Shown here piece after piece: positions 26,472 to 36,009 of a DNA stretch of 64,000 bases. The DNA is from Herbiconiux oxytropis (lineage in GTDB: Bacteria > Actinomycetota > Actinomycetes > Actinomycetales > Microbacteriaceae): positions 124,001-188,000 of the forward strand of contig NZ_JANLCK010000004.1 in the NCBI RefSeq assembly GCF_024979315.1, written 5' to 3'. A program made the translations under genes and the position numbers. How positions within the stretch are numbered: the stretch's first letter is position 1; every line of letters begins with the position of its first letter. The notes under the pieces are model-generated. The model saw only the letters and a list, made by a program, of their open reading frames with translations. It made no database searches and was not told where the DNA came from.

Positions 26472-29465
26472 CTATTGTCCGTAGAACAGGCGCTCGAAGA
26501 CCGCTCGTGAGCGTCGGGTGACACCCAGGTAGTCGTCCTCGAGGCGGGAGGCGGAGCCCGGCGGGTACTCCAGCAGGCGCGCCACCCCCTCGAGTTGGCG
26601 ACGGTCGGTCGGGAGCACGTCCGAGGTCTTGTTGGTCCAGAGCGTCATGGCCGAGCGCGCACGAGAGGCGAACAGCCAGGCCTGTTCGAGCTTGCGGGCG
26701 TCGTCGTGGCCGATGAGCCCGCCCGTGTGCTCGGCGGCGAGGGCCTCGAGGGTCGAGGTGGTGCGGATGGCGGGCTGCGCGGCGGCGTGCTGCAGCTGCA
26801 GCAGCTGCACGAGCCACTCGACGTCGCTGAGCGAACCGCGGCCGAGCTTGAGGTGGCGGGCCGGATCGGCACCCTGCGGAAGCCGTTCCTTCTCCACGCG
26901 GGCCTTGATCCGCTTGACCTCGCGCACCTCGGTCTCCGAGATGGAGGCCGGGTAGCGCACGGTGTCGGCGAGGGCGTGGAAGTCGTCGATCAGGGCCTGA
27001 TCGCCCGCGACCCCGTTCGCCCGCAGCAGGGCCTGCGCCTCCCAGGTGAGCGACCAGCGCGCGTAGTAGCTCGCGTAGGAGTCGAGCGAACGCACCGACG
27101 GGCCGTTCTTTCCCTCGGGCCGCAGGTCGATGTCGAGGTCGAGCGGCAGTCGGTGGTCCTCGGTGAGGCGCTTGAGCTCGTTCACGATGAACTGGGCCAC
27201 CGATTGCGCCGTCTGGGCGTCGACCCGCACGGCGCGGTAGACGTAGAGCACGTCGGCGTCGCTCCCGAAGCCGAGCTCCCCGCCGCCGTACCGGCCCATG
27301 CCGATGATCGCGAACTCGATGCCGTCTCCCGACGCGGGCGCCGCCCACTGCCGGATGCTCGCGAGCGTGCCGCGGAGGTGGGAGGTCGTCACGTCGGTGA
27401 GTCCCGTGCCGAGCTCCTCGACCGTGCAGAGGCCGAGGATGGACGAGATCGCGAGCCGCAGCACTTCGCGGCGCCGCACGGTGCGGAGGGCCTGCGCCGC
27501 GGCATCCGGTGTGTCGTGCCGCGCCACGATGGCTCGGGTCTCCTCCTCGAGCAGCGCCCGGGAGCGCGGGCGCAGCTCCTCGTCGTTCTCGAGCCAGGCG
27601 GCCGCCTCCGGGATGCGCTCGAGCAGCTCCCCCACGAAGCGCGAGCCCGAGAGAACCTGCGTGAGCCGCGCCGCGGCACCGGATGAGTCGCGCAGCATGC
27701 GGAGGTACCAGTACGTCTCGCCGAGGGTGTCGGAGAGCCTGCGGAAGGCGAGCAGCCCGTAATCGGGGTCGGCGCCGTTCGCGAACCACTGCAGCATGAC
27801 CGGCAGCAGCGTGCGCTGGATCGACGCGCGCCGGGAGACGCCCGAGGTCATCGCCGCGATGTGACCGAGCGCACCGGAGGGGTTCGTGAAGCCGATCGCC
27901 GCGAGCCGGGCCTCGGCCTGGGCGCTCGAGAGGGCCAGCTCGTCGGGCGAGAGCGCTGCGACGGCGGCGAGCAGCGGGCGGTAGAACAGCCGCTCGTGCA
28001 GGGTGCGCACCCGCACCTTGATCGCGTCCCAGCGCGTGATGAGCTCGCTCGCGCTGGCGGCGAGGCCGCTGCCTCTGGCGAGCACGCGCTGCTCGGTCTC
28101 CTCGCGGGGCATGAGGTGGGTGCGGCTGAGCTGACGCAGCTGCAGTCGGTGCTCGAGCAGGCGCAGGATGCGGTAGTCCTGGCCGAACTCGACCGACTCG
28201 ACGCGCCCGATGTAGCCGGCGTCGGCGAGGGCCTCGAGGGCCTCGAGCGTGCCGCGCTGGCGCACGCTCTCGTCGCCCTGGCCGTGCACGAGCTGCAGCA
28301 GCTGCACGGTGAACTCGATGTCGCGGAGTCCGCCGGGACCGAGCTTCAGCTGGTACTCGACGTCGGCCGACTTGATGTGCTCGGTCACGCGCTCGCGCAT
28401 GCGCTGCACCGACTCCACGAAGTTCTCCCGGGAGGCGCTCGACCACACCTGGGGGGCCACGATGCGGGTGTACTCCTCGCCGAGCGCGAGGTCGCCGGCG
28501 AGCGGGCGGGCCTTCAGCAGCGCCTGGAACTCCCAGTTCTTGGCCCAGCGGTCGTAGTAGGCGGCGTGCGACTCGAGCGAGCGCACGAGAGCGCCGGCCT
28601 TGCCCTCGGGCCGGAGGTTCGGGTCGACCTCCCAGAGGCCGGGCTCGATGCCCGCCTCGCCGATCCCGCGCATCGTGACCATCGCGAGCCGGGTGGCGAT
28701 CTCGATCGCCGTGCTGGAGGGCACGATCCCGGAGTCGTCCGGCTCGCCCACGAAGATCACGTCGACGTCGCTCACGTAGTTGAGCTCGCCCGCACCGGCC
28801 TTGCCCATGCCGATGATGGCGAGCCTCGTGGCCCGCACCTGCTCCTCGGGGAACTGCCAGAGCCCGTTGCCCTTCGTGACCAGCTGGCGGCGCGCCACGG
28901 CGAGAGCGCCCTCGAGGGCGCCCGCGGCGAGGTCGGCGAGGGCTCGGGCCACGAGGCCGAGGCCGGCCACGGGGTTCGGCTGCTCGAGGTCGAACGCGGT
29001 CACCTGGGCGAGCAGCACCCGGTAGCGGATGCGCAGGGCGATCCACGCGTCCTCCCCTACGAGCGTGGACAACCCGTCGACCGCACCGACCGACTCGAGG
29101 AGCGACGCCTTCGCGGACTGCGCATCCGGAAGCGTCAGGGTCGGCTCCGCGAGAGCCGTGAGCTCGAGCGGGTGCCGGAGGAAGAAGTCGGCGAGCCCCG
29201 AGGAGGCGCCGAACACGCGGATCACCCGATCACGGAGCACCGCATCGGCGAGCGTCGCCCGCGCCACCTCCGGAGCGCGCTGCTCGATCCGGATGATGCT
29301 CGCGAGGGCCAGATCCGGATCGGCCGCGCGCGAGAACGCCGGCAGCAGGTCGTCGAGCCCCAGCTGTATCCGCTCGGCGAGAGCGCGCAGCTGCTCACCG
29401 GACCCGCCCAGATCGGCGAAGCCGGCCCGGGCGAGATCGGTGAGCGTGGTGGTGGAGCGGGGCAT
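26472..29465 (-). CDS. glnE: glutamine synthetase adenylyltransferase/deadenylylase
   Basis: 997-aa bifunctional enzyme that adds and removes AMP on the GlnA tyrosine according to nitrogen status. Both nucleotidyltransferase domains are intact: GMGKAGAGELNYVSDVDV (about 218-235, deadenylylation) and GMGRYGGGELGFGSDADV (about 721-738, adenylylation). Length is as expected. It lies 16 bp behind glnA2, so glnA2-glnE form an operon, and it converges with the monooxygenase cluster. Confidence 0.95.
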   Translation of the reverse strand: MPRSTTTLTDLARAGFADLGGSGEQLRALAERIQLGLDDLLPAFSRAADPDLALASIIRIEQRAPEVARATLADAVLRDRVIRVFGASSGLADFFLRHPLELTALAEPTLTLPDAQSAKASLLESVGAVDGLSTLVGEDAWIALRIRYRVLLAQVTAFDLEQPNPVAGLGLVARALADLAAGALEGALAVARRQLVTKGNGLWQFPEEQVRATRLAIIGMGKAGAGELNYVSDVDVIFVGEPDDSGIVPSSTAIEIATRLAMVTMRGIGEAGIEPGLWEVDPNLRPEGKAGALVRSLESHAAYYDRWAKNWEFQALLKARPLAGDLALGEEYTRIVAPQVWSSASRENFVESVQRMRERVTEHIKSADVEYQLKLGPGGLRDIEFTVQLLQLVHGQGDESVRQRGTLEALEALADAGYIGRVESVEFGQDYRILRLLEHRLQLRQLSRTHLMPREETEQRVLARGSGLAASASELITRWDAIKVRVRTLHERLFYRPLLAAVAALSPDELALSSAQAEARLAAIGFTNPSGALGHIAAMTSGVSRRASIQRTLLPVMLQWFANGADPDYGLLAFRRLSDTLGETYWYLRMLRDSSGAAARLTQVLSGSRFVGELLERIPEAAAWLENDEELRPRSRALLEEETRAIVARHDTPDAAAQALRTVRRREVLRLAISSILGLCTVEELGTGLTDVTTSHLRGTLASIRQWAAPASGDGIEFAIIGMGRYGGGELGFGSDADVLYVYRAVRVDAQTAQSVAQFIVNELKRLTEDHRLPLDLDIDLRPEGKNGPSVRSLDSYASYYARWSLTWEAQALLRANGVAGDQALIDDFHALADTVRYPASISETEVREVKRIKARVEKERLPQGADPARHLKLGRGSLSDVEWLVQLLQLQHAAAQPAIRTTSTLEALAAEHTGGLIGHDDARKLEQAWLFASRARSAMTLWTNKTSDVLPTDRRQLEGVARLLEYPPGSASRLEDDYLGVTRRSRAVFERLFYGQ

Positions 29466-29481
29466 CGGAGCGGTCAGCGGC

Positions 29482-30819
29482 TCAGAGGATCTCCAGGTTG
29501 GACTCGAGCTCGTAGGGTGTGACCTGCGCGCGGTAGGCCTTCCACTCCTGCCGCTTGTTCAGCAGCACGTAGTTGAAGACCTGCTCGCCGAGCGTCTCGG
29601 CGACCAGCTCGGAGTCCTCCATGAGGCCGATCGCCCGGTCGAGCGAAGCCGGCAGCGCGTTGTAGCCGAGGGCCTTGCGCTCGGAGTCCGTGAGGCTCCA
29701 CACGTTGTCCTCCGCCTCGGGCGGCAGCTCGTAGTCCTCCTCGATGCCCTTGAGACCCGCCGCGAGCAGCAGGGAGTAGGAGAGGTAGGGGTTGGCGGCG
29801 GAGTCGATCGCGCGGTACTCGATGCGCGAGGACTGGCCCTTGTTGGGCTTGTAGAGCGGAACGCGCACGAGGGCGGAGCGGTTGTTGTGGCCCCAGCAGA
29901 CGAAGCTCGGAGCCTCGTCGCCGCCCCAGAGCCGCTTGTAGGAGTTCACGAACTGGTTGGTGACCGCCGTGATCTCGGGGGCGTGCTTGAGCAGCCCCGC
30001 GATGAAGTTGCGGCCGATCTTCGACAGCTGGTACTCGGCACCGGCCTCGTAGAAGGCGTTCGCGTCGCCCTCGAAGAGCGAGAGGTGCGTGTGCATGCCC
30101 GAACCGGGGTGGCCCGAGAGCGGCTTCGGCATGAACGTGGCGTAGACACCCTGCTCGATCGCGACCTCCTTGATGACCGTTCGGAAGGTCATGATGTTGT
30201 CGGCCGTCGTCAGCGCGTCGGCGTAGCGCAGGTCGATCTCGTTCTGGCCGGGGCCCGCCTCGTGGTGGCTGAACTCCACCGAGATCCCCAGGTCTTCGAG
30301 CATGCGCACCGAGCGGCGTCGGAAGTCGTGCGCCGTGCCGCCGGGCACGTTGTCGAAGTAACCGGCCGAGTCGACGGGCTCGGGGCCGCCCGGGCCGTAC
30401 TGCGACGACTTGAGCAGGTAGAACTCGATCTCAGGATGCGTGTAGAACGTGAAGCCGCGATCGGCCGCCTTCGCGAGGGTGCGCTTCAGCACGTTGCGGG
30501 GGTCGGCCACGGCGGGCTGGCCGTCCGGCGTCGTGATGTCGCAGAACATCCGCGCGGTGGGGTCGATCTCGCCCCGCCAGGGCAGGATCTGGAAGGTCGT
30601 CGGGTCTGGATGCGCGAGCACGTCGGCCTCGAAGGATCGAGTCAGACCCTCGATCGCGGAGCCGTCGAAGCCGAGACCCTCGGCGAACGCGCCCTCCACC
30701 TCGGCGGGCGCGATGGCGACGGATTTCAGGGTGCCCACGACGTCTGTGAACCACAGTCGCACGAACTTGATGCCTCGCTCTTCGATCGTGCGAAGAACGA
30801 AGTCCCTTTGCTTATCCAT
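29482..30819 (-). CDS. glnA2: glutamine synthetase type I, GlnA2
   Basis: 445-aa second GSI-type glutamine synthetase, of the GlnA2 form known from mycobacteria. It begins MDKQRDFVLRTIEERGI, very like the mycobacterial start, so this ATG is preferred over a GTG nine codons earlier. Catalytic motifs are NEIDLRYADAL, HPGSGMHTHLSLF and NRSALVRVP. The region of the adenylylation loop (EDNVWSLTDSER) lacks the Tyr found in GlnA, so it should not be a GlnE target although it shares an operon with glnE. No GlnR-like box was seen upstream. Confidence 0.94.
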   Translation of the reverse strand: MDKQRDFVLRTIEERGIKFVRLWFTDVVGTLKSVAIAPAEVEGAFAEGLGFDGSAIEGLTRSFEADVLAHPDPTTFQILPWRGEIDPTARMFCDITTPDGQPAVADPRNVLKRTLAKAADRGFTFYTHPEIEFYLLKSSQYGPGGPEPVDSAGYFDNVPGGTAHDFRRRSVRMLEDLGISVEFSHHEAGPGQNEIDLRYADALTTADNIMTFRTVIKEVAIEQGVYATFMPKPLSGHPGSGMHTHLSLFEGDANAFYEAGAEYQLSKIGRNFIAGLLKHAPEITAVTNQFVNSYKRLWGGDEAPSFVCWGHNNRSALVRVPLYKPNKGQSSRIEYRAIDSAANPYLSYSLLLAAGLKGIEEDYELPPEAEDNVWSLTDSERKALGYNALPASLDRAIGLMEDSELVAETLGEQVFNYVLLNKRQEWKAYRAQVTPYELESNLEIL

Positions 30820-30923
30820 CGGCGCAACAAACCCTCTCTCCGGCACTGGTTCATGCCGCTATCAGGCTAGTGGCTCCGCCGGGACTTCGCTGAGCGTCGG
30901 CGGGAAACCGACCCGCCTGTCGG

Positions 30924-32897
30924 CTAACTCGGGAGGACGACGATCCAGACGAACCAGATGATCATCGCGAGCCACACCAGGGTGGCCAGGGCGGCCAGGG
31001 CCGCGGCGGCACGGCTGCCGAGGCGCCACACGGGGATGAGCCCGAAGAACCCCACACCGAGCAGAATGCCGAGCCACGGGGTGACGGGCGGCACGCCCAG
31101 CAGGGCGAGGCCGGGCTGGCCGCTCAGAGCCGACGTGACCGTGATCCACACCGCGGCGAGGAAGGCCACTCCGGTGACCGGCGCGATGCCGCTCGCGATG
31201 AGCATGCCGATCGGCTCCCGGCGGAGGCCCTGCACCAGGAGGGCGATCAACCAGCCCACGAGCCAGAGGCCCGAGAGGGCGGCGAAGATGAGCGGCACCG
31301 TCAGCTCGAAGGCGTTGCGATCCTCCATCGCGCGCACCACGGAGTCGAAGCGGGAGGTCGGGTGCACCTCGTCGGCGGCGATCACCGCCGTGGCGTCGAC
31401 GGAGGTCGTGCAGGTCGTCTCCACGGGCGTGCCGGGTGCCGCCAGCCAGGTCGCGAGCTGGTCCAGGGCGCACTCGTCGGCCGTGGCACCTGCCCGGCCG
31501 CCGGACTGGACGGTCACGACCTGGTTGTTCGGAAAGGAGGCGAGACCGGACTGCGCGGCGCCGACCGAGATGAGCGGATCGGTGTCGCTCGCGAAGATGA
31601 GGGTGGGTTGTCCCACCGCTCCCGTCACCCTGTCCTCGGGTGCGGTGGCCGGGAGCCCGAGCGCGGCGCACACCTCGTCGGTCGCCGTGAAGTACGTCAG
31701 CACCGGCAGCGGCGTGGGCTCGGCGCCCTCGACTCCCTCCTCGGCCGGCAGCACCGGGTCGGCCGACCAGTACGGCTGCTCGTCGCGGCACGACTCGATC
31801 CAGTACTGCCCCAGGTCGGTCTCGCCGAGCTGCTGCAGCACGCGCGCCACGAACGGGTTGATCGCATCCCGCTCGCCGTCGGCGAGGCGCGCGAGGAGCT
31901 CCGGCACCGCCGCGGCCGTTCCGGGGTCGTAGAGGGCCTGCTGCACGAGGGTCACGACATCCGACCCCGTGAGCGAGTAGTAGCGCTGCTTGCCCGAGTA
32001 GGGATTCGTCATCAGGCCGCCGACAGGGTCATCGCTGAAGAGCCCGGCGGCCTCGGTCAGGTCGGCGTTCAGGTCGGGGTACTCGCCACCGGAGCGCTCG
32101 GAGAGCTTCGTCAACGAGTCCGAGAGGGCCAGGTACGCGTCGCCCTTGAGGTCGCGGTCGAGGGGGCTGAAGCCGTCGAGCACCACGGCATCCACGCCTG
32201 CGGCGTCGCGGGCGGCCACGAGCTGCATGACCTTCGTCGACCAGCCGTCGCCGTACAGGGTCCAGACCGGGTAGCCGAGTGCCAGCCGCAGGTCGATCAC
32301 GTCGTTCGCGTGGGCGATCCTGTAGTAGGAGTTGACGGTGCCGGTCTCGCTGAAAGCGGTGACGCAGTCCTTCATGGCGGCGATCACCTCGGTCATCTCC
32401 TCGGACGGCGTGTCGTCGGTGGTGAAGGTGTTCACGTACGCGGCCGATGCGGCCGGGCACTCCAGCGGATCGCTCGAGTCGAGCCCGCCGCGCTGAGCGA
32501 GCACGACGATGTCGCGGGTCGAGCCGATCCGCTCGTCTGCCGCCAGGGCCTCGGCCACGGCGGTACCCGTCTGTCCGGGGCCGGAGGGCATGGTGACCAC
32601 CGGCGTGCCGGTCGCGGTTCCGGACGACGCCGGGAAGACCGTGTACGGCAGGTCGATGGTGCGCGAGGCCGGATCGGACCGGTTCTCGAGCACGGTGAGC
32701 ACGCCGCAGACGGCGGTGGAGGGGAGTTCGGCGGCACAGTCCTGTTCGGCGACCGTGGCCGCCTCGGCTGCACTCGCCGGCAGCAGCACGGTGCTCCCGG
32801 CCAGCACCAGGGCGCCCACGGTGGCGCCCAGCACGAACTGCGCAATAGATCGACGGCCCACGTCTTCCTCTCGGCCCGGGGTCTGGAATTCACGCAT
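30924..32897 (-). CDS. secreted/membrane alpha/beta-hydrolase-like protein without a catalytic triad
   Basis: 657 aa. A signal peptide or anchor lies at about 15-47 (FVLGATVGALVLAG...ASAAEA). The middle is a TAP-like alpha/beta-hydrolase domain, and about 540-655 holds four or five membrane helices. The nucleophile elbow, GxSxG in active relatives, reads GDGWS (216-220), so the serine position is Gly218. The acid Asp in FASDTDPL remains, while the His region reads SGGRAGATADE without His. It is therefore likely non-hydrolytic. The start is uncertain: ATG 32897 has no good ribosome binding site, while GTG 32861 with AGAGGAAG would give a more typical signal peptide. Confidence 0.75.
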   Translation of the reverse strand: MREFQTPGREEDVGRRSIAQFVLGATVGALVLAGSTVLLPASAAEAATVAEQDCAAELPSTAVCGVLTVLENRSDPASRTIDLPYTVFPASSGTATGTPVVTMPSGPGQTGTAVAEALAADERIGSTRDIVVLAQRGGLDSSDPLECPAASAAYVNTFTTDDTPSEEMTEVIAAMKDCVTAFSETGTVNSYYRIAHANDVIDLRLALGYPVWTLYGDGWSTKVMQLVAARDAAGVDAVVLDGFSPLDRDLKGDAYLALSDSLTKLSERSGGEYPDLNADLTEAAGLFSDDPVGGLMTNPYSGKQRYYSLTGSDVVTLVQQALYDPGTAAAVPELLARLADGERDAINPFVARVLQQLGETDLGQYWIESCRDEQPYWSADPVLPAEEGVEGAEPTPLPVLTYFTATDEVCAALGLPATAPEDRVTGAVGQPTLIFASDTDPLISVGAAQSGLASFPNNQVVTVQSGGRAGATADECALDQLATWLAAPGTPVETTCTTSVDATAVIAADEVHPTSRFDSVVRAMEDRNAFELTVPLIFAALSGLWLVGWLIALLVQGLRREPIGMLIASGIAPVTGVAFLAAVWITVTSALSGQPGLALLGVPPVTPWLGILLGVGFFGLIPVWRLGSRAAAALAALATLVWLAMIIWFVWIVVLPS

Positions 32898-32948
32898 TCG
32901 GGTTACGCGCCCCCAACCTAACGCATCACCCGCCCCCGGCCGCGGAAC

Positions 32949-32954
32949 TAGACT
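32949..32954 (+). promoter_or_regulatory. -10 element of panB, leaderless pattern
   Basis: TAGACT is followed by 6 nt and then the panB ATG at 32961. No ribosome binding site is present. Confidence 0.55.
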
Positions 32955-32960
32955 GTCGAC

Positions 32961-33794
32961 ATGCCTGAGCTGACGTCGTCGTCCGAGAAACCCGTCGCGA
33001 AGCGAGTCAGGACCCGTCACTTCCAGACCGCGAAGGATGCGGGCATCCTCATCACGGGCCTCACCAGCTACGACATGCTCTCGGCGCAGATCTTCGACGA
33101 GGCCGGGATCGACTTCCTGCTCGTGGGCGACTCGGCGGGCAACAACGTGCTGGGCTACGACACCACCGTCCCCGTGACCGTCGACGAGCTGATCCCGCTC
33201 GCCCGTGGTGTCGCGGGTGCCGTGAAGCGCGCCTTCGTGGTGGCCGACATGCCGTTCGGCTCCTACGAGAACAGCGCAGAGGAGGCCCTGCACACGGCCG
33301 TGCGCTTCATGAAGGAGTCCCGCGCCCATGCCGTCAAGCTCGAAGGCGGCGTGCGCAGCGCCGACAAGATCCGTCGGATCGTCGATGCCGGCATCCCGGT
33401 CATGGCCCACATCGGCTTCACCCCGCAGAGCGAGCACGGTCTCGGCGGGCACATCATCCAGGGGCGCGGTGAGGGGGAGGCGGCTCTCATCGCCGACGCG
33501 CTGGCCGTCGAGGAGGCCGGTGCCTTCGCCGTCGTGCTCGAGATGGTCCCCGCCGAGGCGGCCGGGCGCGTCACCGAGGCGCTGCGCATCCCCACCATCG
33601 GAGTCGGCGCAGGCCCGCACGTCGACGGACAGTTGCTCGTCTGGACCGACTTCGCCGGCTTCTCCACCGGGCGCATCCCCAAGTTCGTCAAGCAGTACGC
33701 CGATCTCAGGGGCGTGCTGACGGATGCGGTGACCCGCTTCCGCGACGACGTCGCCGAGCGCAGCTACCCCGGCCCCGAGCACAGCTACGACTGA
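32961..33794 (+). CDS. panB: 3-methyl-2-oxobutanoate hydroxymethyltransferase
   Basis: 277-aa ketopantoate hydroxymethyltransferase, the first step of pantothenate and CoA synthesis, using methylene-tetrahydrofolate. The family motifs are LTSYDMLSAQIFDEAGID, LLVGDSAGNNVLGYDTT (metal-binding Asp) and MAHIGFTPQS. It shows the usual TIM-barrel order and length. It is transcribed alone from a leaderless-type promoter; the downstream small SPOR-like gene starts 40 bp later. Confidence 0.95.
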   Translation: MPELTSSSEKPVAKRVRTRHFQTAKDAGILITGLTSYDMLSAQIFDEAGIDFLLVGDSAGNNVLGYDTTVPVTVDELIPLARGVAGAVKRAFVVADMPFGSYENSAEEALHTAVRFMKESRAHAVKLEGGVRSADKIRRIVDAGIPVMAHIGFTPQSEHGLGGHIIQGRGEGEAALIADALAVEEAGAFAVVLEMVPAEAAGRVTEALRIPTIGVGAGPHVDGQLLVWTDFAGFSTGRIPKFVKQYADLRGVLTDAVTRFRDDVAERSYPGPEHSYD

Positions 33795-33836
33795 CCGACC
33801 TGCACGACCCACCACCCCACCATCCACGGAGGAATG

Positions 33837-34028
33837 ATGAGCGACGACCCGTCGACCCAGTACTGGTACAACATGAAGACCGGAGAGGTCGAGAAGGGCT
33901 ACCAATCCTCCGTCGTCGATCGCGTCGGTCCGTTCAGCACCCACGAGGAGGCGGAGCACGCCCTCGAGAAGCTGCGCGCGAACAGTGCGAAGTGGGCCGA
34001 GGACGACGCGGCAGACGACCGCCGATGA
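33837..34028 (+). CDS. small SPOR-domain-like protein
   Basis: 63-aa acidic protein. QYWYNMKTGEVEKG followed by GPFSTHEEAEHALEKL has the pattern of a short SPOR-like fold found in many actinobacterial genomes before polyphosphate glucokinase. Function unknown. There are two adjacent ATG codons (33834 and 33837) behind GGAGGA; the second has the better spacing. Its stop overlaps the ppgK start as ATGA, so it is coupled to that gene. Confidence 0.75.
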   Translation: MSDDPSTQYWYNMKTGEVEKGYQSSVVDRVGPFSTHEEAEHALEKLRANSAKWAEDDAADDRR

Positions 34029-34816
34029 CCGCGAACACGCCGGACACGGTCGCGGTCGGGATCGACATCGGCGGAACCGGGATCAAGGGCGCCATCGTCG
34101 ACGTGACGACCGGTGAGCTGCTCACCGACCGCAAGAAGCTCCCGACGCCCGAGGGCGGCGAGCCCGACGCGATCGCGAAGACGGTCCTCGATCTCGTCGA
34201 CTCGCTCGGCGAGATCCCCGCCTCGGCGTCCGTCGGCGTGTGCTTCCCCGCCGTCGTGCGGAGCGGCGTGACGATGTCGGCGGCCAACGTGTCGAAGAAG
34301 TGGATCGGCTTCGAGGCCGAGAAGCTCTTCGAGAAGACGCTCGGGCGCGACATCACCTTCGTGAACGACGCGGATGCGGCGGGCTTCGGTGAGGTGCGCT
34401 ACGGCGCCGCCAAGGGACGCGGCGGGCTCGTGATCGTGACGACGCTCGGCACCGGCATCGGCACCGCCCTCATCTACGACGGCGTGCTCATCCCGAACGC
34501 CGAGCTCGGCCACCTCGAGATCGAGGGTGTGGACTACGAGACGAAGGCCGCCTACTCGGCCAAGGAGCGCGAGGACCTCAGCTGGAAGAAGTGGACCGCG
34601 CGGCTCCAGAAGTACTACTCCACCGTGGAGAAGCTCCTCTCGCCCGACCTCTTCATCGTCGGCGGTGGCGTCTCGAAGCACTACGACGAGTTCCTGCCGC
34701 AGCTCGACCTGCAGACCGAGATCGTGCCCGCGACACTCCGCAACAACGCGGGCATCCTGGGGTCGGCCTGCCTGTCGACGATCCGGGCGACCGTGCTGAA
34801 GGACATCCTGCAATAG
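34025..34816 (+). CDS. ppgK: polyphosphate glucokinase
   Basis: 263-aa ROK-family kinase that phosphorylates glucose with polyphosphate (and usually ATP). The phosphate motif is GIDIGGTGIKGAIVD (12-26). The family stretches TLGTGIGTALI and NAELGHLEIEG are present, and the C-terminal FIVGGGVSKHYDEFLP is typical of PPGK. The start follows an ATGA overlap with the small SPOR-like gene. The RNase P RNA gene begins 7 bp after its stop. Confidence 0.93.
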   Translation: MTANTPDTVAVGIDIGGTGIKGAIVDVTTGELLTDRKKLPTPEGGEPDAIAKTVLDLVDSLGEIPASASVGVCFPAVVRSGVTMSAANVSKKWIGFEAEKLFEKTLGRDITFVNDADAAGFGEVRYGAAKGRGGLVIVTTLGTGIGTALIYDGVLIPNAELGHLEIEGVDYETKAAYSAKEREDLSWKKWTARLQKYYSTVEKLLSPDLFIVGGGVSKHYDEFLPQLDLQTEIVPATLRNNAGILGSACLSTIRATVLKDILQ

Positions 34817-34823
34817 ACTCGGT

Positions 34824-35201
34824 GAGGTGAATGGGCCGGCAGACGGTCGCGTCGTCGTGCTCAGGCACGATGCCGAGGAACGTCCGGGCTCCACAGAGCA
34901 GGGCGGTGGGTAACACCCACCCGGGGCAACCCGCGAGACAGTGCCACAGAGAACAGACCGCCACGGGCTCCGGCCCGCGGTAAGGGTGAAACGGTGGTGT
35001 AAGAGACCACCAGAGGCCGCGGTGACGCGGTCGGCTCGGTAAACCTCGCCCGGAGCAAGGTCAACAGGATGTGCCAACGCTGCTCGCTCAGCATCCGGGT
35101 AGACCGCTCGAGGGCTGCGGTGACGCAGCTCCTAGATAGATGGCCGTCACGGGGCTTCGCGCCTCGGACAGAACCCGGCGTACCGCCGGCCCATTCACCT
35201 C
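34824..35201 (+). ncRNA. rnpB: RNase P RNA, bacterial type A
   Basis: The 5' GAGGTGAATGGGCCGG pairs perfectly with the 3' CCGGCCCATTCACCTC (helix P1). The core signatures are present in order: GAGGAACGTCCGGGCTCC, ACAGAGCAGGG, GGTAAGGGTGAAACGGTG, and the 3' GACAGAACCC. It processes the 5' ends of tRNAs. The exact ends are set from P1 and may differ by a few bases; the pairing can extend by 2 bp on each side. Confidence 0.95.
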
Positions 35202-35208
35202 ACAGCGG

Positions 35209-35223
35209 CGGCCTCAGAGGCCG
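35209..35223. terminator. short hairpin after rnpB
   Basis: CGGCCTC and GAGGCCG are perfectly complementary around one central base, just behind the rnpB 3' end and overlapping the stop codon of the reverse-strand gene that ends at 35214. It may terminate both convergent transcripts, though it lacks a T-tract. Confidence 0.45.
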
Positions 35224-35948
35224 GACTCCTCCGTGCGCACGAGGATGCAGTTGCTCTCGGGGTCGAACACGACCTCGTCGCCGGGCGCCGAGCGGATGGC
35301 GGCGAGATCCGACTCGGTGAGAGCCATGTTGCTGCCGAGGGAGACCCCGCGGGTCAGCAGGGCCGCCCCCACGCCGTAGCGGTCGCGCTGGCGCTCGTAG
35401 AGGGCGAGCAGATCGCTCTGGATGCCGCCGGCCACCGCCGAGCGCTCCGAGACGGCCGCGGTGAGCTGGTTGGCCAGTCGCTCCTTCTGCTCGTCGCGGG
35501 CCGCCGCGAGCAGACGCTCCTCGGTGGCGATGTCGTCGCGCCTGGCCACGATCGCCGCGAGCCGCTCCTCGATCTCCTCCATGCGCTCCATCACCGCGAG
35601 CTCGATGTCCTCGAGGTTCGAGCGCCGCACCTTGAGCGAGGCGATCTCGTGCTCGAGGCCCTGGATGTCCTTCGACGAACTCGACACCTGGAGGCGCTCC
35701 TCATCGCGCTTCGCACGCGCCGCGACCGTCTCGATGTCGCCCTCGACGCGCGCGATCTCGGCCTTCGCATCCTCGAGCTCTCCGTTGACGCCCGCCCACT
35801 CCTTGCGGGCCGCCGCGGAGTCGCGCTGGAGCTCCGCCAGCCGCGCCTCCTGCGGCAGGGATCGCAGCGCGTGCTGGAGCTGCGCGACGCGGTTGTCGGC
35901 GGCCTGGAGGTCGAGCAGCTTGCGCTGCTCGGAAGCGGGAGCCTTCAT
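35214..35948 (-). CDS. coiled-coil zinc-ribbon-family protein with degenerate ribbon
   Basis: 244 aa. A long coiled coil (about 5-185, charged heptads such as ELEDAKAEIARVEGDIETV) is followed by a C-terminal region of the C4-type zinc-ribbon family (CT398/CdsZ-like). In typical members this region has two Cys-x-x-Cys pairs. Here the first position reads GVSLGSNMAL and the second reads DPESNCILV, leaving one Cys only, so zinc binding should be lost. It is likely in an operon with the Nif3-like gene 61 bp upstream, the common arrangement for this family. Confidence 0.82.
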   Translation of the reverse strand: MKAPASEQRKLLDLQAADNRVAQLQHALRSLPQEARLAELQRDSAAARKEWAGVNGELEDAKAEIARVEGDIETVAARAKRDEERLQVSSSSKDIQGLEHEIASLKVRRSNLEDIELAVMERMEEIEERLAAIVARRDDIATEERLLAAARDEQKERLANQLTAAVSERSAVAGGIQSDLLALYERQRDRYGVGAALLTRGVSLGSNMALTESDLAAIRSAPGDEVVFDPESNCILVRTEESGL

Positions 35949-36009
35949 CGGGGGTCCTTCGTGTGGGGAGGGGTGGAGAGCTGGGCTGAGGGGGGCTGGG
36001 CTCTGGCGG

